Part shown: piece after piece, positions 33,581 through 42,490 of the stretch
Layout: every line of letters begins with the position of its first letter
Numbering within the stretch: position 1 is the stretch's first letter
From: AC-32 sp963719275
GTDB lineage: Bacteria > Actinomycetota > Thermoleophilia > Gaiellales > Gaiellaceae
Direction of reading: 5' to 3'
DNA: 64,000 bases
Assembly: GCA_963719275.1 (NCBI GenBank)
Contig: CAVRBT010000010.1
Location: 1-64,000, forward strand
Program-made: the position numbers and the translations under genes
Notes under the pieces: model-generated
Databases searched by the model: none
What the model saw: only the letters and a program-made list of their open reading frames with translations
Told to the model about the DNA's origin: nothing

Positions 33581-34864
33581 ATGAAGCTCGCGCTCGCCGC
33601 GGCTCTCGCGGCAGCGGCCGTGAGCTCGGCCTTCCCGCCGGCTCCGGCCGCCTCGCCGTCGGTCCGCTACGGCATCCAGGACGACGCGTACCTGGCGGCG
33701 GGCCCGACGCTGGAGCCGAACCTTGCCACGCTCGACGAGCTCGGCGCGAAGCTCGTGCGCTACATGGTCAACTGGCGGGCGATCGCGCCGACGAAGCCGC
33801 GACACCCCGCCGAGCCTGACGACCCCGCGTACAACTGGACGAACACCGACGCCGTCCTCGGAGGCCTCCACGCGCACAGGATCACGGTGCTGCTGACGCT
33901 CTACCGGGTGCCGGCGTGGGCGAGCCGCCGCCGCACCTCGAGTGGCGTCCCGAACAGCAAGTACTCGCTCGCCGCTTTCGCCGTCGCGGTCGCGAAGCGC
34001 TACCCGTGGGTGCGGCTGTGGGAGGTCTGGAACGAGCCGAACCTGCGCACGTTCCTGAATCCGAACTCGCCGCGTCTCTACGTGCAGCGGCTGCTGAACC
34101 CGACCTACGACGCGCTCGTCGCCCAGAACCCGCTGAACCGCGTCGCCGGCGGTGCGACTTCGCCGCGGTCGACGCGGACCGGCCTCTCGCCCGTCAGGTT
34201 CATGCGCGGGATGAAGCAGGCGCACGCGCGGCTCGACGCCTACTCGCACCACCCTTACCCGATCACGCGCGGCGAGCGGCCGTTCGGCTTCGCGCGTGGC
34301 GTGTGCCGCTATTGCACGGGCGTGCTCACGCTGGCCAACCTGCCGGCGCTGATCCGCGAGGTGCAGCGGGACTTCGGGCCGAAGCGAATCTGGCTGACGG
34401 AGTACGGCTACCAGACGAACGAGCTCGACCCGCTCGGCGTCTCGCCGGTGCTGCAGGCGAAGTACGTCGCCGACTCGGCGCTGCGGGTCAGGGGCGCGCC
34501 CTTCGTCGACCTGCTGATCCAGTTCCTCGTCCAGGACGAGTCGCGGGACAACGGGTGGCAGAGCGGACTCGTATCCCCGTCGGGCATCCCGAAGCCGGCG
34601 TTCAACTCGTTCATGCTCCCGATCGCGCAGTCGGGGCGGCGAGGGCTGCGCACCACGATCTGGGGCCAGGTGCGTCCCGGCGCGGGCCGGCGGGAGTACC
34701 AGCTGCAGCGCCTCGCACGCGGCCGCTGGGCGCAGGTCGGGAGGCCGGCCCTGACGGACGTCCGCGGCTCCTACAAGCGCGTTGTGCGAGCGGCGGCCGG
34801 CACGCGTTTCCGCATCCTCTGGCTCGACACGATGACCTCGAGCCGGCCGATCGTCGCCAGGTAG
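33581..34864 (+). CDS. Secreted glycoside hydrolase-like TIM-barrel protein, paralog 2
   Basis: A 427-residue tandem paralog of the preceding gene, similar over its whole length: LWEVWNEPNLRTFLNPNSPR against LWEIWNEPNLRRFLSPNSPR, IWLTEYGYQTNE, and the CRYC pair. It has its own signal peptide, GGGGAGG before ATG and a separate short upstream region, so each copy can be transcribed alone. Its stop touches the glgX stop (convergent). The duplication is recent enough for alignment without gaps but has diverged in most codons. Confidence 0.8.
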   Translation: MKLALAAALAAAAVSSAFPPAPAASPSVRYGIQDDAYLAAGPTLEPNLATLDELGAKLVRYMVNWRAIAPTKPRHPAEPDDPAYNWTNTDAVLGGLHAHRITVLLTLYRVPAWASRRRTSSGVPNSKYSLAAFAVAVAKRYPWVRLWEVWNEPNLRTFLNPNSPRLYVQRLLNPTYDALVAQNPLNRVAGGATSPRSTRTGLSPVRFMRGMKQAHARLDAYSHHPYPITRGERPFGFARGVCRYCTGVLTLANLPALIREVQRDFGPKRIWLTEYGYQTNELDPLGVSPVLQAKYVADSALRVRGAPFVDLLIQFLVQDESRDNGWQSGLVSPSGIPKPAFNSFMLPIAQSGRRGLRTTIWGQVRPGAGRREYQLQRLARGRWAQVGRPALTDVRGSYKRVVRAAAGTRFRILWLDTMTSSRPIVAR

Positions 34865-36976
34865 TCACCACCCGCGGCGCAACACGACCAGCGAGCGCGA
34901 CTCCACCTCGACGGGCTCGCGCGCCGCGAACGAGCGCTCCTCCGCGTGCGGCTCGGCGGTGGAGAGGTCGAGCTTCCAGCGCGCGCCGAACCGCCGGGCG
35001 GGGAGCTGGAAGGTCAGGGGCTCGTGGTGCGCGTTGAAGAGCACCAGAAACGACTCGTCGCCGATCGGCTCGCCGCGTGAGGTCGTCTCGTGCAGCTCGT
35101 CGCCGTTCAGGAACATCCCGAGCCACCGCACGCTGCCGTCCTCCCAGTCGCGCCTCGTCATACGCCGCCCGTCGGGCCGGAACCACCAGACGTCGGGTAG
35201 GCCCGCGCCGGTGACGCCAAGCAGGAAGCGCCGCCGCCGGAAGACCGGGTGGTGCCGGCGCATGAAGATGAGCCGCCGCGTGAACTCGAGCAGCTCCCGC
35301 TGGTCGTCGCCGAGCTCCCAGTCGAACCACGACAGCTCGTTGTCCTGGCACCAGGCGTTGTTGTTGCCGAGCTGCGTGCGCGAGAGCTCGTCGCCGCCGA
35401 GCAGCATCGGCACCCCCTGGGACAGGAACAGCGTCGCCAGGAAGTTGCGCTGCTGCCGCCTGCGCAGCACGTTCACCTCCGGGTCGTCCGCCTCGCCCTC
35501 GGCGCCGCAGTTCCAGGACCGGTTGTCGTCGGTGCCGTCGCGGTTGTCCTCGAGGTTCGCCTCGTTGTGCTTCTCGTTGTACGAAACGAGATCGCGCAGG
35601 GTGAAGCCGTCGTGGGCGGTGACGAAGTTGATCGACGCCACCGGCCGGCGGCCGTCGTCGGCGTAGAGGTCGCTCGAGCCGGTCAGGCGGGCCGCGAAGT
35701 CGCCAACACCGTTGGTCGCGCCGCGCCAGAAGTCGCGCACGGTGTCCCGGTAGAGCCCGTTCCACTCCGTCCACAGCACCGGGAAGTTGCCGACCTGGTA
35801 GCCGCCGGGCCCGACGTCCCACGGCTCCGCGATCAGCTTCACCTGCGAGAGCACGGGGTCCTGGTGGATCACGTCGAAGAACGCCGCCAGGCGGTTCACG
35901 TCCCAGAACTCGCGTGCGAGCGCCGCCGCGAGGTCGAAGCGAAAGCCGTCCACGTGGCACTCCATCGCCCAGTAGCGGAGCGAGTCCATGATGAGCCGCA
36001 GCACGCTCTGGTGTACCGGGTTGAGCGAGTTGCCCGTTCCCGTGAAGTCGACGTAGTAGCGCGGATCGTCGGGCGAGAGCCGGTAGTAGGACGCGTTGTC
36101 GACGCCCCTGAAGGCGAGCATCTGGCCGAGATGGTTGCCCTCGGCGGTGTGGTTGTAGACGACGTCGAGGATCACCTCGATCCCGGCGCGGTGGAGCGCC
36201 TTGACCATCCCCTTGAACTCGCGCACCTGCTCGCCGCCCGTGCCGCTGGCCGAGTAGAGCGCGTGCGGGGCGAGGAAGCCGATCGAGCTGTAGCCCCAGT
36301 AGTTCGTCAGCCCGCGATCGACGAGGAAGTGCTCGTCGGCGATGTGGTGCACCGGAAGCAGCTCGACCGCCGTCACGCCGAGCGAGCGCAGATGCTCGAT
36401 CGCCTCGTCGCTCGCGAGCCCGGCGTACGTACCCTGCAGCTCCTCGCGCAGCGGGCCGAAGCGCTGCGTGAAGCCCTTGACGTGGACCTCGTAGATGACC
36501 GTCGACGACCATGGGATGTTGAGCGGCTCGTCGCCCTCCCAGTCGAACGACGGGTCGACCACGACACACTTCGGGATGGCAGCCGCGTCGTCGGTCTCGT
36601 CCGCGTGGAGGTCCGCGTCGTCGGCGCCGGTCGGCACGTAGGGTAGGACGTTGCCGGCCGCCCAGTCGACCGCGCCCTCGATCGCCTTCGCGTAGGGGTC
36701 GATCAGCAGCTTGTACGGGTTGAAGCGGTGCCCCCGCGGCGGCTCGTACGGCCCGTGCACGCGGTAGGCGTAGCGCTGCCCGGGGCCGACCCCCGGGAGG
36801 TAACCGTGCGAGTTGAAGGCGTTCCGCTCCTCGAGCGCCACGCGCTCCTCACCGCCGTCGCCGAAGAGGCAGAGCTCGACCCGCTCCGCGTGCTCGCTGA
36901 ACAGCGAGAAGTTCGTCCCCTCGCCGTCCCAGGTCGCGCCGAGGGGGAACGGCGCGCCCGGCCAGACCTGTCTCAC
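34865..36976 (-). CDS. glgX: Glycogen debranching enzyme (isoamylase type)
   Basis: A 703-residue GH13 enzyme that cuts alpha-1,6 branches of glycogen. Residues 8-110 are the CBM48 domain (GATWDGEGTNFSLFSEHAER). The barrel has VILDVVYNHTAEGN, nucleophile Asp in HVDGFRFDLAAALA, acid Glu in KLIAEPWDVG and the transition-state pair in NFVTAHDGFT. Full family length. Starts with GTG overlapping the end of a 28-codon ORF. It stands apart from glgB-glgE, separated by an oxidoreductase gene. Confidence 0.95.
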   Translation of the reverse strand: MRQVWPGAPFPLGATWDGEGTNFSLFSEHAERVELCLFGDGGEERVALEERNAFNSHGYLPGVGPGQRYAYRVHGPYEPPRGHRFNPYKLLIDPYAKAIEGAVDWAAGNVLPYVPTGADDADLHADETDDAAAIPKCVVVDPSFDWEGDEPLNIPWSSTVIYEVHVKGFTQRFGPLREELQGTYAGLASDEAIEHLRSLGVTAVELLPVHHIADEHFLVDRGLTNYWGYSSIGFLAPHALYSASGTGGEQVREFKGMVKALHRAGIEVILDVVYNHTAEGNHLGQMLAFRGVDNASYYRLSPDDPRYYVDFTGTGNSLNPVHQSVLRLIMDSLRYWAMECHVDGFRFDLAAALAREFWDVNRLAAFFDVIHQDPVLSQVKLIAEPWDVGPGGYQVGNFPVLWTEWNGLYRDTVRDFWRGATNGVGDFAARLTGSSDLYADDGRRPVASINFVTAHDGFTLRDLVSYNEKHNEANLEDNRDGTDDNRSWNCGAEGEADDPEVNVLRRRQQRNFLATLFLSQGVPMLLGGDELSRTQLGNNNAWCQDNELSWFDWELGDDQRELLEFTRRLIFMRRHHPVFRRRRFLLGVTGAGLPDVWWFRPDGRRMTRRDWEDGSVRWLGMFLNGDELHETTSRGEPIGDESFLVLFNAHHEPLTFQLPARRFGARWKLDLSTAEPHAEERSFAAREPVEVESRSLVVLRRGW

Positions 36977-37059
36977 CGGCGCAACTCGACCGTCTCGGAC
37001 ACCTGGATCTCGACCCGCCCGTCCACGGTCACGAGCCTACCCACCGGGATCGCCTCCAT
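36973..37059 (-). CDS. Possible small ORF overlapping the glgX start
   Basis: ATG at 37059 opens 28 codons (MEAIPVGRLVTVDGRVEIQV and 8 more) whose TGA lies inside GTGA, the glgX start. That arrangement is the one used by translationally coupled genes in this window. The composition looks protein-like, but no ribosome site is obvious and the frame is open further upstream. It may be a leader peptide that helps glgX translation. Confidence 0.35.
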   Translation of the reverse strand: MEAIPVGRLVTVDGRVEIQVSETVELRR

Positions 37060-37134
37060 ATGCACCGTCCCGCTGGGCGCGAGCAGGGGAGAGCGTAGAC
37101 TCGCGGCTCAGGGACCGGGGCGAAGGAGGCTGCG

Positions 37135-38547
37135 ATGGCCAGTACTGCTGACGCGATCCCGGAAGAACTCCTTTCCGGGTTGAGGATGCAGCTCCGCGGG
37201 GAGGCATCGACGCCCTCCGACCCAGGCTACGAGCACGCTCGCAGGCCGTTCAACGCGATGCACGTCGATCGACCCGCAGTCGTCGTCAGGTGTACCGGTG
37301 CGGCCGACGTGGCCGCGGCGGTCGGCTTTGCTCGCGACAACGACCTCGTGCCCACGGTGCGAGGCGGCGGGCACTCGGTGGCCGGCCTCTCGAGCTCGAA
37401 CGGCGGGTTCGTTCTCGACCTCTCCTCGATGCGGGGCGTCGAGGTCGACCCCGAGACGCGCCTCGCGCGCGTACAGGGTGGCGCCCTCCTCGGCGACGTC
37501 GACCGAGAGGCGCAGCTGTTCGGCCTCGCGACGCCGCTCGGAGTCGCTTCGGAGACAGGCGTCGCCGGACTCACTTTGGGCGGCGGCTACGGATGGCTAC
37601 GGCGCAAGCATGGACTCGCGTGCGACAACCTCGTGTCAGCGCAGGTCGTAGGCGCCGACGGCGAGGTGCGGACGGCGTCGGCCGAGGCGAACCCCGACCT
37701 TCTCTGGGCGCTCCGTGGCGGAGGAGGCAACTTCGGTGTCGTTACCTCATTCACGTTCCGGCTCCATCCCATCGGCCCGGTCGTCGCGTTCGCAGGCGTC
37801 TTCTACCCCGTCGAGTCTGCCGCCGAGGTCCTGCGCGGGTACCGCGACTACTTCGCCTCGGCGCCCGACGAAGTCTCGTCGGAGGCGCTGTCGCTTACGA
37901 TGCCAGCCGATCCAGGCCTGCCCGAGCCGATCCACGACCGGCAGTGCTTCGTCGTCGGCGCCGTCTACGCGGGCGACGCCGACGAGGGGATGCAGGTCAT
38001 TCAGCCGCTGCGAGAGCTCGCCACGCCACTGGCGGACATCTCCCAGCCGATGCCGTTCGCGGTCGTGCAGTCGGCCTTCGACGCGTTCTTCCCGCGCGGG
38101 GTGCTTCGCGCGTATTGGAAGTCGGCCTACGTGCCCGAGCTTTCGGAGGACGTGATCGAGATCGTCGCTCGCCGTGCAGCCGAGAGGCCGTCCGGCCTCA
38201 CGTTCGTCGACGTCTACCCGATGGGCGGGGAGGTCGCGCGGGTCGGCTCCGATGAGTCGGCGTTCGGCGAGCGAGCGGCGCAGTACATGGTCTCGGTGGC
38301 CGGCAACTGGACCGAGGCAGGCGACGACGAGGCGAACATCGCGTGGGTTCGAGAGGTCTGGGCCGAGGTCGACGCCCTGGGCACCGGCTCGACCTACCTC
38401 AACTTCACCGGCCCCGAGGACTTGACCGCCTCGAGCGTCCCCAATGCGTTCGGCGGCAACCTCGAGCGGCTGGCCGAGGTCAAGGCTCGCTACGACCCAG
38501 GCAACCTCTTCCGCAGGAACAACAACATTCAGCCCTCGGCGACCTAG
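37135..38547 (+). CDS. FAD-linked oxidase (BBE-like)
   Basis: A 470-residue flavoenzyme of the berberine-bridge type. RPAVVVRCTGAADVAAAV begins the FAD-binding PCMH domain, TVRGGGHSVAGLS carries the histidine to which FAD is attached, ETGVAGLTLGGGYGWLRRKHG is the second FAD loop, and the C-terminal RYDPGNLFRRNNNIQP is the BBE motif. The cysteine of doubly linked FAD enzymes is absent (a glycine/valine region instead), so single-site attachment is expected. Sugar or alcohol oxidation is likely. GAAGGAGG before ATG, TAGACT 37 bp further up. Confidence 0.9.
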   Translation: MASTADAIPEELLSGLRMQLRGEASTPSDPGYEHARRPFNAMHVDRPAVVVRCTGAADVAAAVGFARDNDLVPTVRGGGHSVAGLSSSNGGFVLDLSSMRGVEVDPETRLARVQGGALLGDVDREAQLFGLATPLGVASETGVAGLTLGGGYGWLRRKHGLACDNLVSAQVVGADGEVRTASAEANPDLLWALRGGGGNFGVVTSFTFRLHPIGPVVAFAGVFYPVESAAEVLRGYRDYFASAPDEVSSEALSLTMPADPGLPEPIHDRQCFVVGAVYAGDADEGMQVIQPLRELATPLADISQPMPFAVVQSAFDAFFPRGVLRAYWKSAYVPELSEDVIEIVARRAAERPSGLTFVDVYPMGGEVARVGSDESAFGERAAQYMVSVAGNWTEAGDDEANIAWVREVWAEVDALGTGSTYLNFTGPEDLTASSVPNAFGGNLERLAEVKARYDPGNLFRRNNNIQPSAT

Positions 38548-38692
38548 CGCGTTAGCTCCCGTCCGACTTCGACAACAGGTCGGACCGTGAGTTGACGCAC
38601 CCTCGGCGTTCGCACGAGATCATCCCCGCGATCTTCACCGCGGCCGACGGCTGCGGGATCGACCTCTCCGGGCTCGAGTAGCGCCGTGAGAG
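38548..38692. other. Intergenic region with a possible coding remnant
   Basis: On the plus strand 38610-38681 reads HEIIPAIFTAADGCGIDLSG and two more residues before a stop. It looks like the end of a protein but has no start. I cannot assign it. The rest shows nothing. Confidence 0.3.
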
Positions 38693-38725
38693 CGGCGCCG
38701 CGGGGCTTCGGGCTCCGCGGCGCCG
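38693..38725 (-). terminator. glgB terminator hairpin
   Basis: CGGCGCCGCGG and CCGCGGCGCCG pair perfectly over 11 bp, 2 bp after the glgB stop. Confidence 0.75.
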
Positions 38726-38726
38726 C

Positions 38727-40901
38727 CTAATCGCCCGGCACGAGCCAGACGACGGCGAGCGGCGGCAGGCGCAGCTCGGCCGACTGCGGCTGCTCGTGCC
38801 AGGGCGGACCGGTTGCGGCGATCGCGCCCAGGTTCCCGACGTCGGAGCCGCCGTAGAACGTCGAGTCGGTGTTCAGCAGCTCGCGCCAGCTGCCGCCGCG
38901 CGGGAGGCCGAGGCGGTAGCCCTCGCGCGGGACGGGCGACAGGTTGCAGACACAGACCAGCGGGCGGCCCTTGCCCTCGGGTAGGCGCGCAAACGCGAGC
39001 ACGTTCGCGTCCGCGTCGTTCGGCTCGAGCCAGCGGAACCCGGCGGGGTCGAAGTCGACCTCGTGCAGCGCGGGCTCGTTCCGGTAGAGCCGGTTCAGGT
39101 CGCGCACGAGCGACTGGACGCCCGAGTGGCCGGCTTGCTCGAGCAGGTACCAGTCGAGGCTCCCCGCGTGGTCCCACTCCCGCTCCTGCGCCAGTTCGCC
39201 GCCCATGAAGAGCAGCTTCTTCCCGGGGTGCGCCCACATGTAGGCGTAGAGCGCGCGCAGGTTCGCAAGCTGCTGCCAGTGGTCGCCGGGCATCTTCTGC
39301 AGCAACGAGCGCTTCCCGTGCACGACCTCGTCGTGGGAGAGCGGGAGGATGAAGTTCTCCGAGAAGGCGTACATCAGGCTGAACGTCAGCTGGTGGTGGT
39401 GGAAGCGCCGGTGGACGGGCTCGCGCTGGAAGTAGTCCAGCGTGTCGTGCATCCAGCCCATGTTCCACTTGAAGCCGAAGCCGAGCCCGCCGAGGTAGGT
39501 GGGCCGCGAGACGCCCGGCCACGCGGTGGACTCCTCGGCGGCGCTGATCATCCCCGGCTCGCGGTCGTGGACGAGCTCGTTGAACCGTCTGAGAAAGTCG
39601 ACCGCGTCGAGGTCCTCGTTCCCGCCGAAGCGGTTCGGCACCCACTCGCCTTCCTCACGCGAGTAGTCGAGGTAGAGCATCGAGGCGACGGCGTCGACTC
39701 TGAGGCCGTCGGCGTGGTACTCCTCGAGCCAGAAGAGCGCGTTCGCGAGCAGGAAGTTGCGCACCTCGTTGCGGCCGAGATTGAAGACGAGCGTCCCCCA
39801 GTCGGGGTGCGCGCCGCGGCGCGGGTCGTCGTGCTCGTAGAGGGCGGTGCCGTCGAAGCGTGCGAGCGCCCATTCATCGCGCGGGAAGTGCGCGGGTACC
39901 CAGTCGAGGATCACGCCGACGCCCTGCTGGTGGAGCCGCTCGACGAAGGCTCTGAGCTCGTCCGGTTCGCCCAGGCGCGGGGTCGGCGCGAAGTAGCCGG
40001 TCACCTGGTAGCCCCAGGAACCCGGGAACGGGTGGTGCATCACCGGCAGCAGCTCGACGTGGGTGAAGCCGAGGTCGGTGGCGTAGTCGGCGAGCTCGTC
40101 GGCGAGCTCGAGGTAGGTCAGCGCGCGGTTGCCCTCGAGCGGGTTGCGCCGCCAGGACTCGAGGTGCACCTCGTAGATCGACACCGGTTCTCGGAGCGGT
40201 TCGTGCGTCCGGCGGCGGTCGAGCCAGTCGTCGTCGCGCCACTCGTGCCGCGACCGGAAGACCCGGGAGGCGGTGGCCGGCGGCACCTCGGCGGCGAGCG
40301 CGTACGGGTCGGCCTTGAGCGGCAGCAATTCGCCCTGTGGTCCCTTCAGCTGGAACTTGTAGCGCTCGCCCTCGCCGAGGCCCGGGACGAAGAGCTCCCA
40401 GATGCCGGAGGCCCCGAGACTGCGCATCGGGTTGAGGCGGCCGTCCCAGCCGTTGAAGTCGCCGACAACGCTGACGGCGGTGGCGTTCGGGGCCCAGACC
40501 GCGAACGCGGTGCCGGTCACGCCCTCGGCGTCGCGCAGGTGCGCGCCGAGACGCTCGTAGATCCGCTCGTGCCGCCCCTCTCCGGCGAGGTGGAGGTCGA
40601 GCTCGCCGAGGGTCGGCGGGAAGGCGTACGGGTCGCGCAGCGTGAACGTGTTCCCGTCCGGGTAGCTGACCTCGAGCTCGTAGCTCAGCGGCGCGTCGGC
40701 GTCGGGGACGACGCCCTCGAAGAGGCCGGCGGGGTGCCTGAGCTCGAGCTCCACCGGCGGCGCGTTCTCCGGCTTCGCGACCACGGCCCGCGCCTCGGGC
40801 CGCCACGCTCGCACGACCACGCCGCCGTCGTGCGGGTGCGCCCCGAGCAGGTGATGCGGGTCGGCGAGCCGCCCGGCGACGAGCTGCTCGACCTCGTTCA
40901 C
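38727..40901 (-). CDS. glgB: 1,4-alpha-glucan branching enzyme
   Basis: A 724-residue GH13 enzyme that introduces alpha-1,6 branches. Two N-terminal CBM48-type domains (residues 1-215, including TAFAVWAPNATAVSVVGDFN) precede the barrel. Catalytic segments are GLRVDAVASMLYLDYS (nucleophile Asp), MISAAEESTAW (acid Glu) and LPLSHDEVVHGK. It is the last gene of the glgE-treS-mak-glgB series and branches the linear maltosyl chains made by GlgE. GTG start with AAGGGA. Confidence 0.95.
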   Translation of the reverse strand: MNEVEQLVAGRLADPHHLLGAHPHDGGVVVRAWRPEARAVVAKPENAPPVELELRHPAGLFEGVVPDADAPLSYELEVSYPDGNTFTLRDPYAFPPTLGELDLHLAGEGRHERIYERLGAHLRDAEGVTGTAFAVWAPNATAVSVVGDFNGWDGRLNPMRSLGASGIWELFVPGLGEGERYKFQLKGPQGELLPLKADPYALAAEVPPATASRVFRSRHEWRDDDWLDRRRTHEPLREPVSIYEVHLESWRRNPLEGNRALTYLELADELADYATDLGFTHVELLPVMHHPFPGSWGYQVTGYFAPTPRLGEPDELRAFVERLHQQGVGVILDWVPAHFPRDEWALARFDGTALYEHDDPRRGAHPDWGTLVFNLGRNEVRNFLLANALFWLEEYHADGLRVDAVASMLYLDYSREEGEWVPNRFGGNEDLDAVDFLRRFNELVHDREPGMISAAEESTAWPGVSRPTYLGGLGFGFKWNMGWMHDTLDYFQREPVHRRFHHHQLTFSLMYAFSENFILPLSHDEVVHGKRSLLQKMPGDHWQQLANLRALYAYMWAHPGKKLLFMGGELAQEREWDHAGSLDWYLLEQAGHSGVQSLVRDLNRLYRNEPALHEVDFDPAGFRWLEPNDADANVLAFARLPEGKGRPLVCVCNLSPVPREGYRLGLPRGGSWRELLNTDSTFYGGSDVGNLGAIAATGPPWHEQPQSAELRLPPLAVVWLVPGD

Positions 40902-40916
40902 CCCGTGTCCCTTCTA

Positions 40917-40977
40917 GCCGTGGCTCTTCGAGCCACGGCGGGGGACTGTCCCCGGCCGTGGCCGGAACGGCCACGGC
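40917..40977. repeat. Triple-palindrome element in the glgB leader
   Basis: Three consecutive inverted repeats: GCCGTGGCTC-TTC-GAGCCACGGC (40917-40939), GGGGACTGTCCCC (40941-40953), and GCCGTGGCC-GGAAC-GGCCACGGC (40955-40977). The outer two share the GCCGTGGC arm. It fills the gap between the maltokinase stop and the glgB start. It could be a terminator pair, an RNA switch or a REP-type repeat. Confidence 0.65.
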
Positions 40978-41016
40978 TCGGGTGGAACAAGAGTGTGGCG
41001 ATGTGTCCCCAGGCGT

Positions 41017-42393
41017 TCACGCCGGCTCGTCCAGGAGCTGGAGGATCCCCGCCACCGGGACGCGCACCCAGTTCGGCCGGTGGCCGAGCTCGTAGTGCAG
41101 CTCGTAGAGCGCCTTCTCGAGCTCGAACAGCCGCAGCCGCCGCTCCAGCGACGCGTCCACCGGCACGAGTGCGGGGTCGACCTCGGCGAGGTAGCCGGCG
41201 AGGAACTCCGAGCGCACCTGGCCCTCCCACCCCGGCGGCGGCTCGACCCCGCGCTCCAGCGCGGACGTGCTGGCGGCGTACGAGAACGAGCGCAGCATCC
41301 CGGCGACGTCGCGCAGCGGCGAGCGCTTGTGTCGCCGCTCGCGGAGCGGTCGAGCCGGCTCGCCCTCGAAGTCGAGCACAACCCAGTCCTCGTTCTCGGT
41401 CCAGAGCACCTGGCCGAGGTGGTAGTCGCCGTGGTGGCGGATCAGCTTGCCGAGCGAGCCGCTCTGCCCGATCGCCTTCAGCCGGTCGCGCAGCTCGTCA
41501 CCACGGCCTGCGATCGGCTCCAGCGCCGGCTCGTCGGGCAGCGAGTTGAAGACCTGCTCGATCTCTTCGTCGATCCGCGCGACGACCAGAGCCAGCGCCT
41601 CCGCGCTCGGCTCCTCCGGGGAGAAGGCGGGATCGCCGGCATCGGACGCGAGGACGCTGTGCATCTGACCCGTCACCTCCCCGAGCCACCGCACGAGCCC
41701 GACGAAGCCGTTCCCGCCGGCCTCGAGGTCCTTCAGCGCCAGCGCCCAGCCGTCGTCGCGAACGGGTACGAAGTCCTGCAGGATCGCGAGCGTCGCGTCG
41801 AGCGGCTGGCCAACGTGCGCCGCCCAGCCCTGCAGCGACGCGATCGCCGGAAAGCCACGCTCGGTGAGGAAGCGCAGCAGCTCGAGCTCCGGGTTCACAC
41901 CCGCCTCGAGCTTGCGGTAGAGCTTGAGCACCAGCTGCTCGTCGAGCACGACGGACGTGTTCGACTGCTCGCCGCCCATCGCCCGCACCGGGCCCGCGGC
42001 CACGGCGCCGCCGACGGCGCCGAACTGGAGCGTCCCGCCCTCGTGCTCCAGCGTCGCCTGCGCGTGGATCAGCCCGACGAGGTCGAGCACGAGCTCCTCG
42101 TCCTCGAGCGCGTCGAAGGCCGCCCAGCCGTCGACCGAGGCGAACCCCCCGCGCCGCCCACCGCGGCGCAGGCCGACCGGCACGTTGTAGAGGTCGTGCG
42201 TCCCGCTCTGGAACCGCACCTCGACGACCGCCACCGCGAGCAGCCGCTCGCCCTCGTCCCGGAGCGGGAACGCGTCCACGGCGCGCACCGAGGCGACCTC
42301 CTCCGACTTGGAGCCGTACCAGCGCTGAGCCAGCACGAACTCCCGCAGCTCCTCCTCCGGAAGCGCGACGACCAGCTCACGCACGCCGCTCAC
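41017..42393 (-). CDS. mak: Maltokinase
   Basis: A 458-residue kinase (also called Pep2) that phosphorylates maltose to maltose 1-phosphate, the substrate of GlgE. The N-terminal cap has EFVLAQRWYGSKSEEVASVR. The aminoglycoside-phosphotransferase-like core has LVLKLYRKLEAGVNPELELL, the catalytic loop HHGDYHLGQVLW and DFEGEPARPLRERR of the metal site. It is free-standing, not fused to TreS as in some actinobacteria. GTG start, 97 bp after treS, with a hairpin at 42439-42465 between them. Confidence 0.95.
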   Translation of the reverse strand: MSGVRELVVALPEEELREFVLAQRWYGSKSEEVASVRAVDAFPLRDEGERLLAVAVVEVRFQSGTHDLYNVPVGLRRGGRRGGFASVDGWAAFDALEDEELVLDLVGLIHAQATLEHEGGTLQFGAVGGAVAAGPVRAMGGEQSNTSVVLDEQLVLKLYRKLEAGVNPELELLRFLTERGFPAIASLQGWAAHVGQPLDATLAILQDFVPVRDDGWALALKDLEAGGNGFVGLVRWLGEVTGQMHSVLASDAGDPAFSPEEPSAEALALVVARIDEEIEQVFNSLPDEPALEPIAGRGDELRDRLKAIGQSGSLGKLIRHHGDYHLGQVLWTENEDWVVLDFEGEPARPLRERRHKRSPLRDVAGMLRSFSYAASTSALERGVEPPPGWEGQVRSEFLAGYLAEVDPALVPVDASLERRLRLFELEKALYELHYELGHRPNWVRVPVAGILQLLDEPA

Positions 42394-42438
42394 AGCGTGC
42401 CCACCTGACCGACAGCGTTACGGGTCGACGTCGCAGAC

Positions 42439-42465
42439 GGCTGCCCGAGCAAAGCCCGGGCAGCC
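42439..42465 (-). terminator. Hairpin between treS and mak
   Basis: GGCTGCCCG and CGGGCAGCC pair over 9 bp with a 9-base loop. It may be an attenuator or partial terminator between treS and mak. Confidence 0.5.
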
Positions 42466-42490
42466 TGACGACGCCGTCGCAAGCGCCGGC

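Noticed and set aside
35249..36646. A 465-codon plus-strand frame over glgX
   Set aside because: Val/Arg/Glu/His-rich mirror of the glgX catalytic domain; no start signal and no recognisable domain.
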